From positions 1 through 64,000 of the forward strand of contig NZ_NXIA01000015.1 of NCBI RefSeq assembly GCF_002412165.1: DNA of 64,000 nt. The letters are read 5' to 3'. This DNA comes from Curtobacterium sp. 'Ferrero'. GTDB lineage: Bacteria; Actinomycetota; Actinomycetes; Actinomycetales; Microbacteriaceae. The notes beneath the pieces are model-generated. The model saw only the letters and a list, made by a program, of their open reading frames with translations, was not told where the DNA came from and searched no databases. Of the stretch, positions 1 through 8,693 are shown piece after piece. Positions within the stretch are counted from its first letter, which is position 1; every line of letters starts with the position of its first letter. The translations under genes were made by a program, and so were the position numbers.

Positions 1-21
1 CCCCCCCCCCCCCCCCCCCCC
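1..21. repeat. Poly-C homopolymer at window edge
   Basis: The window opens with 21 consecutive C and may cut a longer run. It directly abuts the first GAACGGGCGGAAT repeat arm. It could be a real slippage-prone tract or an assembly artefact at a repeat boundary. Confidence 0.8.
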
Positions 22-918
22 GAACGGGCGGAATCGGACCCGCCGGACCTCCGCGTCCGGCACGTTCCACCCGCTCGGCGCACTACTCGGTCCGGCGTCT
101 CCCCCGAGGACTTTCCCGGCCAGTGCTGGCCTGACCCGGAGGCGCGACGCACCCCCGCAACACCGCGAACGGGCGGAATCGGACGCATCCGACACCGGTG
201 TACGGCGCATTCCGCCCGCTCGGCATGTCACCCGGTGCCCGCGCCAGCCGACACACCCTCGCGACCGAAGCTGGCCTGATCTGGAGGCACGGCGCACCCC
301 CGCGACTCGACGAGCGGGCGGAATCGGACACGTCCGACACCCGTGTCCGGCGCATTCCGCCCGCTCGGCGCGCTGTCCGGCGCAACAAGCGACTTTCGGC
401 CCGCTCACGCCCCGCGAACGCCACGTTCCGCCCGAGCAGCGAATTGCCCGGTGTCCGCGTCTTGTCGAGACGACCTGCGACGGCGCGGACCCGGCGTGGA
501 GGCACGGCGCACCCCCGCAACACCGCGAACGGGCGGAATCGGTCCCGTGCGACGTCCGGATCCGGCAGGTTCCGCCCGCTCGGTGAACCGCGCGCCGGCT
601 ACCTACCCGTCCGAGTCTGGTTCCCGCACGCCGCGCCCGCCACCGACGCGCCCTGCGTCCTACGGGCAGCGAGTTCCGCCCGCTCGGCGCGCGGCTGTTG
701 GTCGCACAACACGCCGCACGGGGTCCGAGCCGGTCGCACGACACGCCGCCTGGAGTCCGGGCGGCCGACACTTCCTGCGATCAAGGGCACGGCCGGGAGG
801 CACGACGCACCACCGCAACGCAGCCCGCTCGGCGCACCACTTCCGCCCGTTCGGCCGATCGCCCGCAGGGGAACCCGCGTTCCTCAGACCCGCGGGGGCC
901 GACCGGAGGTGTCTCCGC
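22..918. repeat. Gene-free compound repeat region with large hairpins
   Basis: No credible gene lies between the window start and the dnaG stop codon. The region is built from degenerate modules. Each starts with GGAGGCRCGRCGCACC (near 138, 283, 498 and 796). A left arm GCGAACGGGCGGAATCGG (near 21, 165, 311 and 525) and a right arm ATTCCGCCCGCTCGG (near 65, 209, 354, 570, 674 and 841) follow in most modules. The best copy (312-366) has perfect 13-bp arms GAGCGGGCGGAAT and ATTCCGCCCGCTC around an inner pair CGGACACG and CGTGTCCG. Frames open through this region are an effect of high G+C. Confidence 0.7.
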
Positions 919-2853
919 TCAGCGCTGCCCGGCCGCAGCCGCAGCGGCCTCGGCGTCCGCCCGCAGCCGCATCCGCTGCGCATCGATGTCGACGAGCTGC
1001 CGCTGGATCTCGGCACGACGGTCGGCCTGCTCGTGCGGGTCGGCGCGCTGGAGCTGTCCGAGCAACGAGGCCTTCCGGGCGAGCAGGTCGCGCTCGACCA
1101 GGGCGACGACGATGCTCCGGCAGTAGAGCGCGAGGTCCTCGTCGGTGCGGGCCGGGATCGGCGAGAGCGCGAGCTCCTGCACGAGCCCCCGCAACGGCAT
1201 CGGCACGTCGGTGAGCAGCCGGTCGAGCCAGTCCCCGACGCCGATCGCATCGACGTTCGCCACGACCGCATCCCGCACCACGGCGAGCATCGGAGCGGAG
1301 AACGTCGCCGCGGCCGCGAGCCCGAGCAGCGGTGCCCCGACGTGCCCGGGCTGCTGGACCATCGCCATGACCGCGTCGCGCTCCATCCGCGTGATGGGGT
1401 CGTTCGGCAGGGAGCGGAGCCCGGCCACGGGCTCGTCGGCGGGGGCGAGCACCTCCCCACCCGGACCGATCTGCGCGACCGGCACCGGGCCTCCCGTCCG
1501 GTCGTCGTGCCCGGAACGGGCGCGCTGCCGTGCGCTCTCGACGGCCCGACGGACCTCCGGGATCTCGAGGCCGAGCCAACCGGCGAGCTCGCGGACGTAG
1601 CCCTGGGTCAGCGAGCGGTCGCGGATGGTGGCGAGCACCGGTGCTGCGGCGCGGAGCGCGCCGACGCGACCTTCGACGGTCTCGAGGTCGTGCCCGTCGA
1701 GGGTCCGTCGGATCATGAACTCGAACATCGGCCGCTTGTTCGTGACGAGGCGGCGGATCGCGTCGTCCCCGCGGGCGAGCCTGAGGTCGCACGGGTCGAG
1801 CCCTCCGGGGGCGACGGCGACGAAGGTCTGCGCGGCGAACCGCTGCTCCTCGGCGAACGCGCGGGAGGCGGCCCGCTGCCCGGCCTCGTCCGGGTCGAAG
1901 GTGAAGACGACCTCACCGTTCGCGTTCGGGTCGGCACCGCTGACGTCGCCGAGCATCGGTCGGAGGACCTTGATGTGGTCGACGCCGAACGAGGTGCCGC
2001 ACGTCGCGACCGCGGTGGTGACCCCGGCGAGGTGGCACGCCATCACGTCGGTGTAGCCCTCGACGATCACGACCTGCTTCTGCTTCGCGATCTCCCGGCG
2101 GGCGAGGTCGATCCCGTAGAGCACCTGGCTCTTGTGGTAGATCGGCGTCTCGGGGGTGTTGAGGTACTTCGGACCCTTGTCGTCGTCGAGCAGGCGACGC
2201 GCGCCGAACCCGATCGTGGCGCCGGTGACGTCGCGGATCGGCCACATGAGCCGCCCCCGGAACCGGTCGTACGGCGAGCGGTCGCCCTGGCTGACGAGTC
2301 CGGCGCTCGTGAGCTCCTCGAGCGTGAAGCCGCGTCCGCGGAGGTGGTCCTTGAGCGCGTCGTACGACTTCGGTGCGAAGCCGACGCCGAAGTGCTGCGC
2401 CGCGCCGGGGTCGAAGCCGCGCTCCCCCAGGAAGCGTCGGGCCGGGTCGGCAGCGGCGGTCGTGAGCTGTCCGGTGAAGAACTCGAGCGCGGCCTCGTTC
2501 GCCGCGATGAGCCGCGCACGCGTGTTGTAGTCGGTGCGGGGCCCCTCACCCTCCTCGTAGTGGAGCGTGTACCCGATCTTCGCCGCCATCCGCTCGACGG
2601 CCTCGGCGAAGGTGGTGTGGTCCTGCGCCATGATGAAGCTGAAGACGTCGCCGTCCTCGCCGCAGCCGAAGCAGTGGTACCGGCCGACCTGCGGCCGGAC
2701 GTGGAAGGACGGCGACCGCTCGTCGTGGAACGGGCACAGGCCCTTCATCGACCCGACGCCGGCGTGCTTGAGGGTCACGTAGTCGCCGACCACGTCGGCG
2801 ATGTTGACACGCGAGCGGACCTCGTCGATGTCGTTCCGCGCGATCCTGACCAC
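919..2853 (-). CDS. dnaG: DNA primase DnaG
   Basis: The 644-residue protein synthesises RNA primers on the lagging-strand template for the replicative helicase and polymerase. The N-terminal CHC2 zinc finger is visible (Cys40, His43, Cys61, Cys64). The TOPRIM domain spans about 260-345, with the catalytic Glu265 in EGYTD and the metal-binding acidic pair Asp320/Asp322 in FDPDEAG. The C-terminal helicase-binding region is Ala-rich. The start is GTG, six nt downstream of a TAAGAT box with no Shine-Dalgarno sequence, so translation is probably leaderless. It lies downstream of dusB-dgt, the usual actinobacterial order, across a 178-bp gap with its own promoter-like box. Confidence 0.97.
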   Translation of the reverse strand: MVRIARNDIDEVRSRVNIADVVGDYVTLKHAGVGSMKGLCPFHDERSPSFHVRPQVGRYHCFGCGEDGDVFSFIMAQDHTTFAEAVERMAAKIGYTLHYEEGEGPRTDYNTRARLIAANEAALEFFTGQLTTAAADPARRFLGERGFDPGAAQHFGVGFAPKSYDALKDHLRGRGFTLEELTSAGLVSQGDRSPYDRFRGRLMWPIRDVTGATIGFGARRLLDDDKGPKYLNTPETPIYHKSQVLYGIDLARREIAKQKQVVIVEGYTDVMACHLAGVTTAVATCGTSFGVDHIKVLRPMLGDVSGADPNANGEVVFTFDPDEAGQRAASRAFAEEQRFAAQTFVAVAPGGLDPCDLRLARGDDAIRRLVTNKRPMFEFMIRRTLDGHDLETVEGRVGALRAAAPVLATIRDRSLTQGYVRELAGWLGLEIPEVRRAVESARQRARSGHDDRTGGPVPVAQIGPGGEVLAPADEPVAGLRSLPNDPITRMERDAVMAMVQQPGHVGAPLLGLAAAATFSAPMLAVVRDAVVANVDAIGVGDWLDRLLTDVPMPLRGLVQELALSPIPARTDEDLALYCRSIVVALVERDLLARKASLLGQLQRADPHEQADRRAEIQRQLVDIDAQRMRLRADAEAAAAAAGQR

Positions 2854-2859
2854 CCGACG

Positions 2860-2865
2860 ATCTTA
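2860..2865 (-). promoter_or_regulatory. -10 box of a leaderless dnaG promoter
   Basis: TAAGAT on the minus strand ends six nt before the GTG start of dnaG. No convincing -35 hexamer or Shine-Dalgarno sequence is visible. The spacing puts transcription initiation at or beside the start codon. Confidence 0.5.
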
Positions 2866-2950
2866 GTTCGTGCTGCCGACGATCGGCTGCGGTCGGTCCG
2901 CCTGTGGACCGGCGAGCGACCGGGACGCGCGGTGCAGGACCAGCAGGCAG

Positions 2951-2991
2951 GGAGGCACGGCGCGGTTCCGGCGGGCCGGGAGGCACGGTGC
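2951..2991. repeat. Two direct copies of the GGAGGCACGG element
   Basis: GGAGGCACGGCGC (2951) and GGGAGGCACGGTGC (2978) lie in the dgt-dnaG gap, 40-80 bp past the dgt stop codon. They belong to a motif family that recurs 3' of minus-strand genes across the window. Here the copies are direct rather than inverted, so a simple hairpin is not evident. Confidence 0.55.
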
Positions 2992-3031
2992 AGGACCGAC
3001 GGACCGGTCGCGACGCCGAGGCGCGCCGGCA

Positions 3032-4321
3032 TCACACCGGGATGTGCGTCCGCTCCTGCTCCCCCACGACCAACCGCCGGTGCCACGCCAGCGCCCCCTG
3101 GTCGGTCAGGCTCGCCACCTGGTCGACCACGGCCCGGAGCCGACCGGCATCGTCGTCCGCCGCACGCCAATCAGCCGCGAACCCCGGCTCGAGGTCGGCA
3201 CTGCCGGTGGCCGCCAACGCGTCGAGCAGTTCGGTGAGCACCCGCCGCTGCTCCTCGTACACCGGCTGGCGGTCGCCGTGGGTCATGACGAACGCCGCGA
3301 CGATGCCCTTGAGCACCGCGATCTCGCCGATGATCTCCGGCGGCGTGACGACCGACGCGGCGAAGCGCACGAGGGACCCGGAGGCGTAGGACTCCCGCGT
3401 CGCTGCCGTGGCCGTCCGTGCGAAGCGACCGATGAGCTGCGAGGTCAGGTTCTTGAGGCGTGCGAGGTCCCGCCGGGAGCCGTCGTAGGAGGTCATCCAC
3501 AGGGGCAGCGCACGGAGCCGGTCGAACGCCTCGAGCAGTTCCTCGCGGCTGAGGTCGTCCCCGACCCAGGCGTGCATGGCGGTGACGATGTCGTTCTCGC
3601 CGACGCGGTCACCGAGCGCGGCGACGTCGATGAATCCCGCCACCACGGCGTCCTCGAAGTCGTGCACCGAGTACGCGATGTCGTCCGACAGGTCCATGAC
3701 CTGCGCCTCGATGCACCGCTGCCGCCGCGGTGCTCCCGCGCGCAGCCACTCGAACGCCGCGTGGTCGTCGTCGTAGAACCCGAACTTGGTCCGGCCGGAG
3801 GAGGCCTCGGAGACCCCGTGCGACGCCGGCCACGGGTACTTGCAGCTGGCGTCGAGCGATGCCCGCGTCAGGTTGAGCCCGTAGGCGCGGTCGTCGTCCG
3901 GCCCGGAGCCGTAGACCTTGGGCTCGAGCCGGGTGAGCAGCCGAAGGGTCTGCGCGTTGCCCTCGAACCCGCCGATGTCGGCCGCCCAGGCGTTCACCGC
4001 GGTCTCGCCGTTGTGGCCGAACGGCGGGTGTCCGATGTCGTGTGCCAGGCAGGCGGTGTCGACGACGTCCGGGTCGAGGCCGAGCGAGTCGGCGAGCTCC
4101 CGGCCGACCTGCGCGACCTCGAGCGAGTGCGTCAGACGGTTGCGGGCGAAGTCGAGCCCGGTCGTGGGGCTGAGCACCTGCGTCTTCGCGGCGAGCCGTC
4201 GGAGCGCGCTCGAGTGCAGCAGCCGGGCGCGGTCACGGGCGAAGTCGGACCGGCGGTTCGAGTGCTGCTCGGGCAGCCAGCGCTCGGCGTCGGCGGGACC
4301 GTAGGAGGCGGTGGCGCTCAT
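3032..4321 (-). CDS. dgt: Deoxyguanosinetriphosphate triphosphohydrolase-like protein
   Basis: The 429-residue HD-domain protein hydrolyses dNTPs to nucleosides and triphosphate, acting in nucleotide-pool control. The metal site begins with His65 in LTHSLEVAQ and continues with His94-Asp95 in AHDIGHPPFGHNGE, the dGTPase signature. The frame stays open far upstream, but the true start is the ATG overlapping the dusB stop by 4 nt (ATGA). From there the protein matches family length and begins MSATASYGPADAERW. It is translationally coupled to dusB. The preferred substrate cannot be read from sequence, as actinobacterial members are often annotated only as dGTPase-like. Confidence 0.95.
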   Translation of the reverse strand: MSATASYGPADAERWLPEQHSNRRSDFARDRARLLHSSALRRLAAKTQVLSPTTGLDFARNRLTHSLEVAQVGRELADSLGLDPDVVDTACLAHDIGHPPFGHNGETAVNAWAADIGGFEGNAQTLRLLTRLEPKVYGSGPDDDRAYGLNLTRASLDASCKYPWPASHGVSEASSGRTKFGFYDDDHAAFEWLRAGAPRRQRCIEAQVMDLSDDIAYSVHDFEDAVVAGFIDVAALGDRVGENDIVTAMHAWVGDDLSREELLEAFDRLRALPLWMTSYDGSRRDLARLKNLTSQLIGRFARTATAATRESYASGSLVRFAASVVTPPEIIGEIAVLKGIVAAFVMTHGDRQPVYEEQRRVLTELLDALAATGSADLEPGFAADWRAADDDAGRLRAVVDQVASLTDQGALAWHRRLVVGEQERTHIPV

Positions 4322-5472
4322 CCGCCGCTGTGGTGCAGCTCGGCGGCGGCGAGGACCTTGCGGAACTCCTCGTCGACGTCGCGGGACTCGAGCCAGCGGT
4401 CGGGCAGGGCGGTCCGCTTGGGGTGCCCCGCACGCCCGCGCGGGCCCTCGACGTCGGCACCGGGGTACGGCGCGGACCAGTCGAGCTGACCGAGCAGGTC
4501 GTCGATCTCCTGCAGGCTGGACGCCATCGCGAGCCCGGACCGGACCTCGCTGCCGATCGGGTACCCCTTGAAGTACCAGGCCACGTGCTTGCGGACGTCG
4601 CGGCAGCCGTGGTCCTCGGAGCCGAAGAACTCGACGAGCAGCTCGGCGTGACGACGGAACGCGACCGTGACGTCGCCGAGGGACGGCATCGCGCGGACGT
4701 CCTCGCCGCGGAACGCGGCGGCGAGGTCGCCGAACAGCCACGGTCGGCCGAGGCAGCCCCGACCGACGACGACCCCGTCGCAGCCGGTCTCGTCGACCAT
4801 GCGCATTGCGTCCGCCGCGGACCAGATGTCGCCGTTGCCGAGCACCGGGATGTCGGTGATGGTCTCCTTGAGCGTCGCGATGGCCGACCAGTCGGCGTGC
4901 CCGGAGTAGTGCTCGTTCGCGGTCCGGGCGTGCAGGGACACGGCTGCGACCCCGGCGTCGCGCGCGATCCGGGCGGCGTCGAGGTAGGTCAGGTGGTCCG
5001 CGTCGATGCCCTTGCGCATCTTCACGGTGACGGGGACGTCGCCGGCGGCCTTGACGGTCTTCTCGACGAGGTCCTTGAAGAGGTCGAGCTTCCACGGCAG
5101 TGCCGCTCCGCCGCCCTTGCGGGTGACCTTCGGGACCGGGCAGCCGAAGTTGAGGTCGATGTGGTCGGCCCGGTCCTCGCCGACGAGGATGGTCGCTGCC
5201 TCGGCCACCGTGTTCGGCTCGACGCCGTAGAGCTGGATCGAGCGCGGCGTCTCGGACTCGTGGTGCTGGATGAGCTGCATCGACACGGGGGTCCGCTCGA
5301 CGAGGGCCCGCGACGTGATCATCTCGCAGACGTACAGGCCGGCGCCGTACTCGCGGCAGAGCCGGCGGTACGCCATGTTCGTGATGCCCGCCATCGGGGC
5401 GAGCACGACCGGCGCCTCGACCTCGATCGGGCCGATGCGCAGTCCCTTCGGGGGCGCTTGTGTGATCGTCAT
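4318..5472 (-). CDS. dusB: tRNA-dihydrouridine synthase
   Basis: The 384-residue FMN enzyme reduces specific uridines of tRNA to dihydrouridine with NADPH. The N-terminal TIM barrel carries the family signature PVVLAPMAGITN (about 21-32), the catalytic Cys111 in LNFGCPVPKVTRKGGG, and phosphate-binding GNGDIW and VVGRGCLGRPWLF segments. The C-terminal helical RNA-binding part follows. An ATG start 11 nt downstream of GGGAGG is well supported. It is the first gene of the dusB-dgt unit. DusB versus another Dus subfamily is inferred from overall similarity and the dgt-dnaG neighbourhood. Confidence 0.95.
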   Translation of the reverse strand: MTITQAPPKGLRIGPIEVEAPVVLAPMAGITNMAYRRLCREYGAGLYVCEMITSRALVERTPVSMQLIQHHESETPRSIQLYGVEPNTVAEAATILVGEDRADHIDLNFGCPVPKVTRKGGGAALPWKLDLFKDLVEKTVKAAGDVPVTVKMRKGIDADHLTYLDAARIARDAGVAAVSLHARTANEHYSGHADWSAIATLKETITDIPVLGNGDIWSAADAMRMVDETGCDGVVVGRGCLGRPWLFGDLAAAFRGEDVRAMPSLGDVTVAFRRHAELLVEFFGSEDHGCRDVRKHVAWYFKGYPIGSEVRSGLAMASSLQEIDDLLGQLDWSAPYPGADVEGPRGRAGHPKRTALPDRWLESRDVDEEFRKVLAAAELHHSGG

Positions 5473-5506
5473 ACGGCTCCCATCCTCCCACGTCGGTGCG
5501 CGCCGG

Positions 5507-5512
5507 TAGCGT
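5507..5512 (+). promoter_or_regulatory. -10 box of a leaderless promoter for the YbaK-like gene
   Basis: TAGCGT lies seven nt before the ATG at 5520. The dusB Shine-Dalgarno sequence occupies the opposite strand just upstream, so the two divergent genes share a 47-bp gap. No ribosome-binding site precedes the ATG. Confidence 0.5.
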
Positions 5513-5519
5513 TGTCCAC

Positions 5520-6002
5520 ATGACGGACTCCGCGATCGCCCGCTTCGATGCCGACGCCACCGCCCGTGGCCTGCGGGTCGAGGTCGTCGAACGTCCGGCC
5601 GCCGACTCCCTCGAACAGGCTGCGGGTCTGCTCGGCATCGACCCGGGCGACATCGTCAAGACGCTCGTCGTGAAGCGGCACGATGGCGGCTTCCTCCTGG
5701 CGCTCGTCCCCGGCGGCCGCAGCATCGCGTGGAAGAAGCTCCGCACGGTCGTCGGCGTCAACAAGCTCTCGATGCCCGACGCCGCGACCGCGCTCGAGGC
5801 CTCGGGCTACGAGCGCGGCACGATCACGCCGATCGGCGCGACCGGCGACCTGCCCGTGTTCGCGGACGAGCGCATCGTCGGCCGACGGGTCGCGCTCGGC
5901 GCCGGGCGTCACGGCGCGAGCGCCTTCGTCGACGCGGACGACCTCGTCACCGCGTACGGCGCCACCGTCGCCGACATCACCGACGAGGACCCCGTCCGCT
6001 GA
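5520..6002 (+). CDS. YbaK/EbsC-family aminoacyl-tRNA deacylase
   Basis: The 160-residue protein belongs to the YbaK/ProX editing family, which hydrolyses mischarged tRNAs (typically Cys-tRNA(Pro) or Ala-tRNA(Pro)) in trans. The conserved core includes DIVKTLVVK (about 45), LLALVPGGRSIAWKKLR (about 61-77) and GATGDLPVFADERI, which line the substrate pocket. The start is the ATG at 5520, placed by a TAGCGT box seven nt upstream. A frame-compatible ATG at 5496 would overlap the promoter. It is a single-gene unit divergent from dusB and followed by a strong hairpin. The exact tRNA specificity is not determinable. Confidence 0.85.
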   Translation: MTDSAIARFDADATARGLRVEVVERPAADSLEQAAGLLGIDPGDIVKTLVVKRHDGGFLLALVPGGRSIAWKKLRTVVGVNKLSMPDAATALEASGYERGTITPIGATGDLPVFADERIVGRRVALGAGRHGASAFVDADDLVTAYGATVADITDEDPVR

Positions 6003-6018
6003 CGGTCCGCGGACGCAG

Positions 6019-6067
6019 CACTGCGCCCCGAGCTGAGCACCGCGCCCCGCGGTGTCGGGGCGCAGTG
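6019..6067 (+). terminator. Nested hairpin after the YbaK-like gene
   Basis: Arms CACTGCGCCCC (6019-6029) and GGGGCGCAGTG (6057-6067) are perfect complements. A second stem, CCGCG pairing with CGCGG, lies inside. It starts 17 nt past the stop codon. There is no U-tract, as is common for actinobacterial terminators. Confidence 0.6.
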
Positions 6068-6147
6068 TTCGTCACGGGGCGCGATGCGCCTCCGCCGGGA
6101 CGAGCAGCCCCGAGCGATCCCCGCGGGCAGCGCCGCTCGCGGCCGCG

Positions 6148-6318
6148 TCAGTCGGGGACCTCGCTCCAGTCCCCCTCGGCGCCGGGCAAGGAGCACGAGT
6201 CGCCCTCGCAGACCGGCGCACCGCCGGGCGTGACGAGCGTGAGCAGGGCGGGTCGCGCCTCCTGGCCGTCGGACTGGAGGCGCGACCCGGCCTGGCCGTC
6301 CACGCGCACGTCCGTCAT
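6148..6318 (-). CDS. Conserved-looking 56-residue mini-protein coupled to the DsbA-family gene
   Basis: This short frame begins with ATG overlapping the oxidoreductase stop codon by 4 nt (ATGA) and ends TGA at 6148. The product starts MTDVRVDGQAGSRL, has two Cys in a CEGDSC pair near residues 37-42, and ends acidic (DWSEVPD). It has no signal peptide or membrane segment. The tight overlap, codon use like its neighbours and a paired-Cys motif next to a thiol oxidoreductase argue that it is real. I do not recognise a family; a redox substrate, metal site or partner of the upstream enzyme is conjecture. Confidence 0.6.
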   Translation of the reverse strand: MTDVRVDGQAGSRLQSDGQEARPALLTLVTPGGAPVCEGDSCSLPGAEGDWSEVPD

Positions 6319-7049
6319 CGGGCCGCCTCCGCATCCGCCTCGGCGTCGTCCGCGGCGCGCTGCGTCGCCTCCGCGACCTCGGCGGGGGTCGTCTCGCGGA
6401 GCTGCACGACCTGCTGGAGCACCTGCGCGAAGGTGGCCGGGTCCTGTGCACCGGAGACGCCGTACTTGCCGTCGATGACGAAGAACGGGACGCCGTTGAT
6501 GCCGAACGCCTGCGCCTGGGCCTGGTCGGCGCGGACCGCGGCGAGCTGCGCGTCGTCACGGAGGGTGGTGAGCACCTCGTCGCGGTCCAACCCGACCGAT
6601 GCGGCGAGGTCGGCGAGCGACTCGTCCTGCCCGACGTGTTCACCGCGCTCGAAGTAGGCGGTGAACAGGCGTTCGACCATCTCGAGCTGCTTGCCGTGCT
6701 GCTTCGCGAGGTGGATCACCTGGTGCGCCTTGACCGTGTTGGTGTGGTGCAGGGCGTCGTAGTCGTAGTGCAGGCCGACCGTGGCGGCGATGCCGGCGAC
6801 CTGGTCGATCATCTGCTGCGCCTGCGCGACCGGGAGGCCCTTGTGCTGCGAGAGGAACTCGGCCTCGGTGCCCTCGAAGTCGACCGGGGTGTCGGGGCTG
6901 AGCTCGAACGAGTGGTACTCGACCTCGACCGGACGGGCATCCGCCGAGCCGGCGAAGGCGGCCACGCCGGACTCGAACTTCCGCTTGCCGATGTAGCACC
7001 AGGGGCACGCGATGTCCGACCAGACATCGACCTTCACAGAGTCAGTCAT
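6315..7049 (-). CDS. DsbA-family (FrnE-like) oxidoreductase
   Basis: The 244-residue thioredoxin-fold protein has an active-site CPWC (Cys15-Cys18) in the first strand-helix, followed by a helical insertion and the cis-Pro strand GINGVPFFVIDGKYGVSGAQ near 180-200. This is the architecture of the cytoplasmic FrnE/polyketide-DsbA group. No signal peptide is present, so it acts in the cytosol, probably in disulfide exchange or oxidative-stress defence. Its stop overlaps a 56-codon gene. It sits 145 bp downstream of glyS, in a gap with an 11-bp inverted repeat, so it is likely transcribed on its own. Confidence 0.9.
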   Translation of the reverse strand: MTDSVKVDVWSDIACPWCYIGKRKFESGVAAFAGSADARPVEVEYHSFELSPDTPVDFEGTEAEFLSQHKGLPVAQAQQMIDQVAGIAATVGLHYDYDALHHTNTVKAHQVIHLAKQHGKQLEMVERLFTAYFERGEHVGQDESLADLAASVGLDRDEVLTTLRDDAQLAAVRADQAQAQAFGINGVPFFVIDGKYGVSGAQDPATFAQVLQQVVQLRETTPAEVAEATQRAADDAEADAEAAR

Positions 7050-7088
7050 GATGATGCCAACGCGCGCGCTCCCGGCCTATTCCGGATC

Positions 7089-7167
7089 GGAACCGCGCTC
7101 CGGACCGAGCACCGGGGCCCGCACGGAGCCAGATTCCGGACACAGCACCGCGGAAAAGCGCGGTTCC
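7089..7167 (-). terminator. Inverted repeats between glyS and the DsbA-family gene
   Basis: GGAACCGCGCT (7089-7099) and AGCGCGGTTCC (7157-7167) are perfect 11-bp complements. A smaller CCGCG/CGCGG hairpin with an AT-rich loop sits at 7148-7163. The position, 28 bp after the glyS stop codon on the minus strand, suits termination of glyS transcription. Confidence 0.4.
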
Positions 7168-7194
7168 GAGTCCGGAACCTGGTTCCGGCGGGTA

Positions 7195-8580
7195 CTACGC
7201 GCCGAGCAGTCGCGCCGCGAGGTAGCCCTGCAGCTGGTCGAGCGAGACGCGCTCCTGGCTCATGGTGTCGCGCTCCCGCACCGTGACGGCCTTGTCGTCG
7301 AGGGTGTCGAAGTCGACCGTGATGCAGAACGGCGTGCCGATCTCGTCGTGGCGACGGTAGCGACGACCGATCGCGCCGGCGTCGTCGAAGTCGACGTTCC
7401 AGTACTGGCGCAGGTCGTCGGCGAGTCCGCGGGCGACCGGGGAGAGCTGCTCGTTGCGGGACAGCGGCAGCACCGCGGCCTTGACCGGGGCCAGGCGCGG
7501 GTCGAGCCGCAGGACCGTGCGCTTGTCGACGCCGCCCTTCGCGTTCGGGGCCTCGTCCTCGTGGTAGGCGTCGATGAGGAACGCCATGAGGGCACGGGTG
7601 AGGCCGAACGACGGCTCGATCACGTACGGCACGTACTTCTCGTTCGCCGCCTGGTCGAAGTACTTGAGGTCCTTGCCGGACGCCTCGATGTGGTTCTTCA
7701 AGTCGAAGTCGGTGCGGTTCGCGACGCCCATCAGCTCGCCCCACTCCGAGCCCTGGAACCCGAACCGGTACTCGATGTCCGCGGTCGCGTCGGAGTAGTG
7801 CGCCCGCTCGCCGTCCGGCACGTCGAAGCGGCGGAGGTTCTCGGGGTCGATGCCGAGGTCGGTGTAGAACGCCACCGAGTCCGTGATCCACTGCTCGTAG
7901 TGCTCCTGCGCCGACGCCGGCGGCACGAAGTACTCGATCTCCATCTGCTCGAACTCGCGGGTGCGGAAGATGAAGTTGCCGGGCGTGATCTCGTTGCGGA
8001 ACGCCTTGCCGACCTGGCCGATGCCGAACGGGGGCTTCATGCGGCTCGTCGTCACGACCTGCGCGAAGTCGACGAAGATGCCCTGCGCGGTCTCCGGGCG
8101 GAGGAAGTTCAGCCCCTCTTCGGACTCGACCGGGCCGAGGTAGGTCTTGAGCATGCCGGAGAACTCGCGCGGCTCGGTCCACTGCCCGCGGGTACCGCAG
8201 TTCGAGCAAGCGATCTCGGCCATCCCGCCCTCGGGCTGACGGCCCTTCTTCGCGACGAACGCCTCGATCAGGTGGTCCTCACGGAAACGGTGGTGGCAGT
8301 GCAGGCACTCGACGAGCGGGTCGGTGAAGGTGGCGACGTGGCCAGAGGCCTCCCACACCTTGCGCGGCAGGATGACGGCGGAGTCGAGGCCCACCATGTC
8401 GCCGCGGCCACGGACGAACCGCTGCCACCACTGGCGCTTGATGTTCTCCTTGAGCTCGACGCCGAGGGGCCCGTAGTCCCACGCGGACCGGGATCCGCCG
8501 TAGATCTCACCCGACTGGAACACGAAGCCGCGGCCCTTGGCCAGGGCGATGACGCTGTCGAGACGGGAGGGCTGTGCCAA
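7195..8580 (-). CDS. glyS: Glycyl-tRNA synthetase (dimeric class II type)
   Basis: The 461-residue enzyme charges tRNA(Gly) with glycine. Class II motif 2 appears as [19 protein letters not shown] and motif 3 near [16 protein letters not shown]. The N-terminus has the family-typical [18 protein letters not shown] (about 23-40). An inserted zinc ribbon uses Cys92/Cys95 (CLHC) and Cys125/Cys128 (CSNC). The C-terminal anticodon-binding domain includes [22 protein letters not shown]. The start is TTG, six nt after GGAG; no in-frame ATG gives a full N-terminus. No T-box leader is visible upstream. Confidence 0.97.
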   Translation of the reverse strand: MAQPSRLDSVIALAKGRGFVFQSGEIYGGSRSAWDYGPLGVELKENIKRQWWQRFVRGRGDMVGLDSAVILPRKVWEASGHVATFTDPLVECLHCHHRFREDHLIEAFVAKKGRQPEGGMAEIACSNCGTRGQWTEPREFSGMLKTYLGPVESEEGLNFLRPETAQGIFVDFAQVVTTSRMKPPFGIGQVGKAFRNEITPGNFIFRTREFEQMEIEYFVPPASAQEHYEQWITDSVAFYTDLGIDPENLRRFDVPDGERAHYSDATADIEYRFGFQGSEWGELMGVANRTDFDLKNHIEASGKDLKYFDQAANEKYVPYVIEPSFGLTRALMAFLIDAYHEDEAPNAKGGVDKRTVLRLDPRLAPVKAAVLPLSRNEQLSPVARGLADDLRQYWNVDFDDAGAIGRRYRRHDEIGTPFCITVDFDTLDDKAVTVRERDTMSQERVSLDQLQGYLAARLLGA

Positions 8581-8693
8581 GAGGAGCTCCAGGGTTCGCC
8601 GGACTGGGTGCCCGGTGCGGAAACGTACCCGGCAAGCGTACCGGCCTCACGGCCGTCGGCGGACGGGAGGCGCGGTGCCTGTGGACAGGGAGC

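Noticed and set aside
198..1214. Protein-coding genes in 1-918
   Set aside because: Open frames there are Arg/Pro/Ala-rich, have no start signals, follow the repeat period and run antisense into dnaG.
3032..5764. Apparent giant fusions upstream of dgt, uppS, cydC, cydB and rsmE
   Set aside because: The extra N-terminal sequence is an out-of-frame reading of the preceding gene. Clear overlapping starts and family lengths define the real proteins.
8581..8693. T-box or other riboswitch ahead of glyS (and of leuS)
   Set aside because: The upstream gaps are short and lack T-box conserved sequence or a specifier loop.
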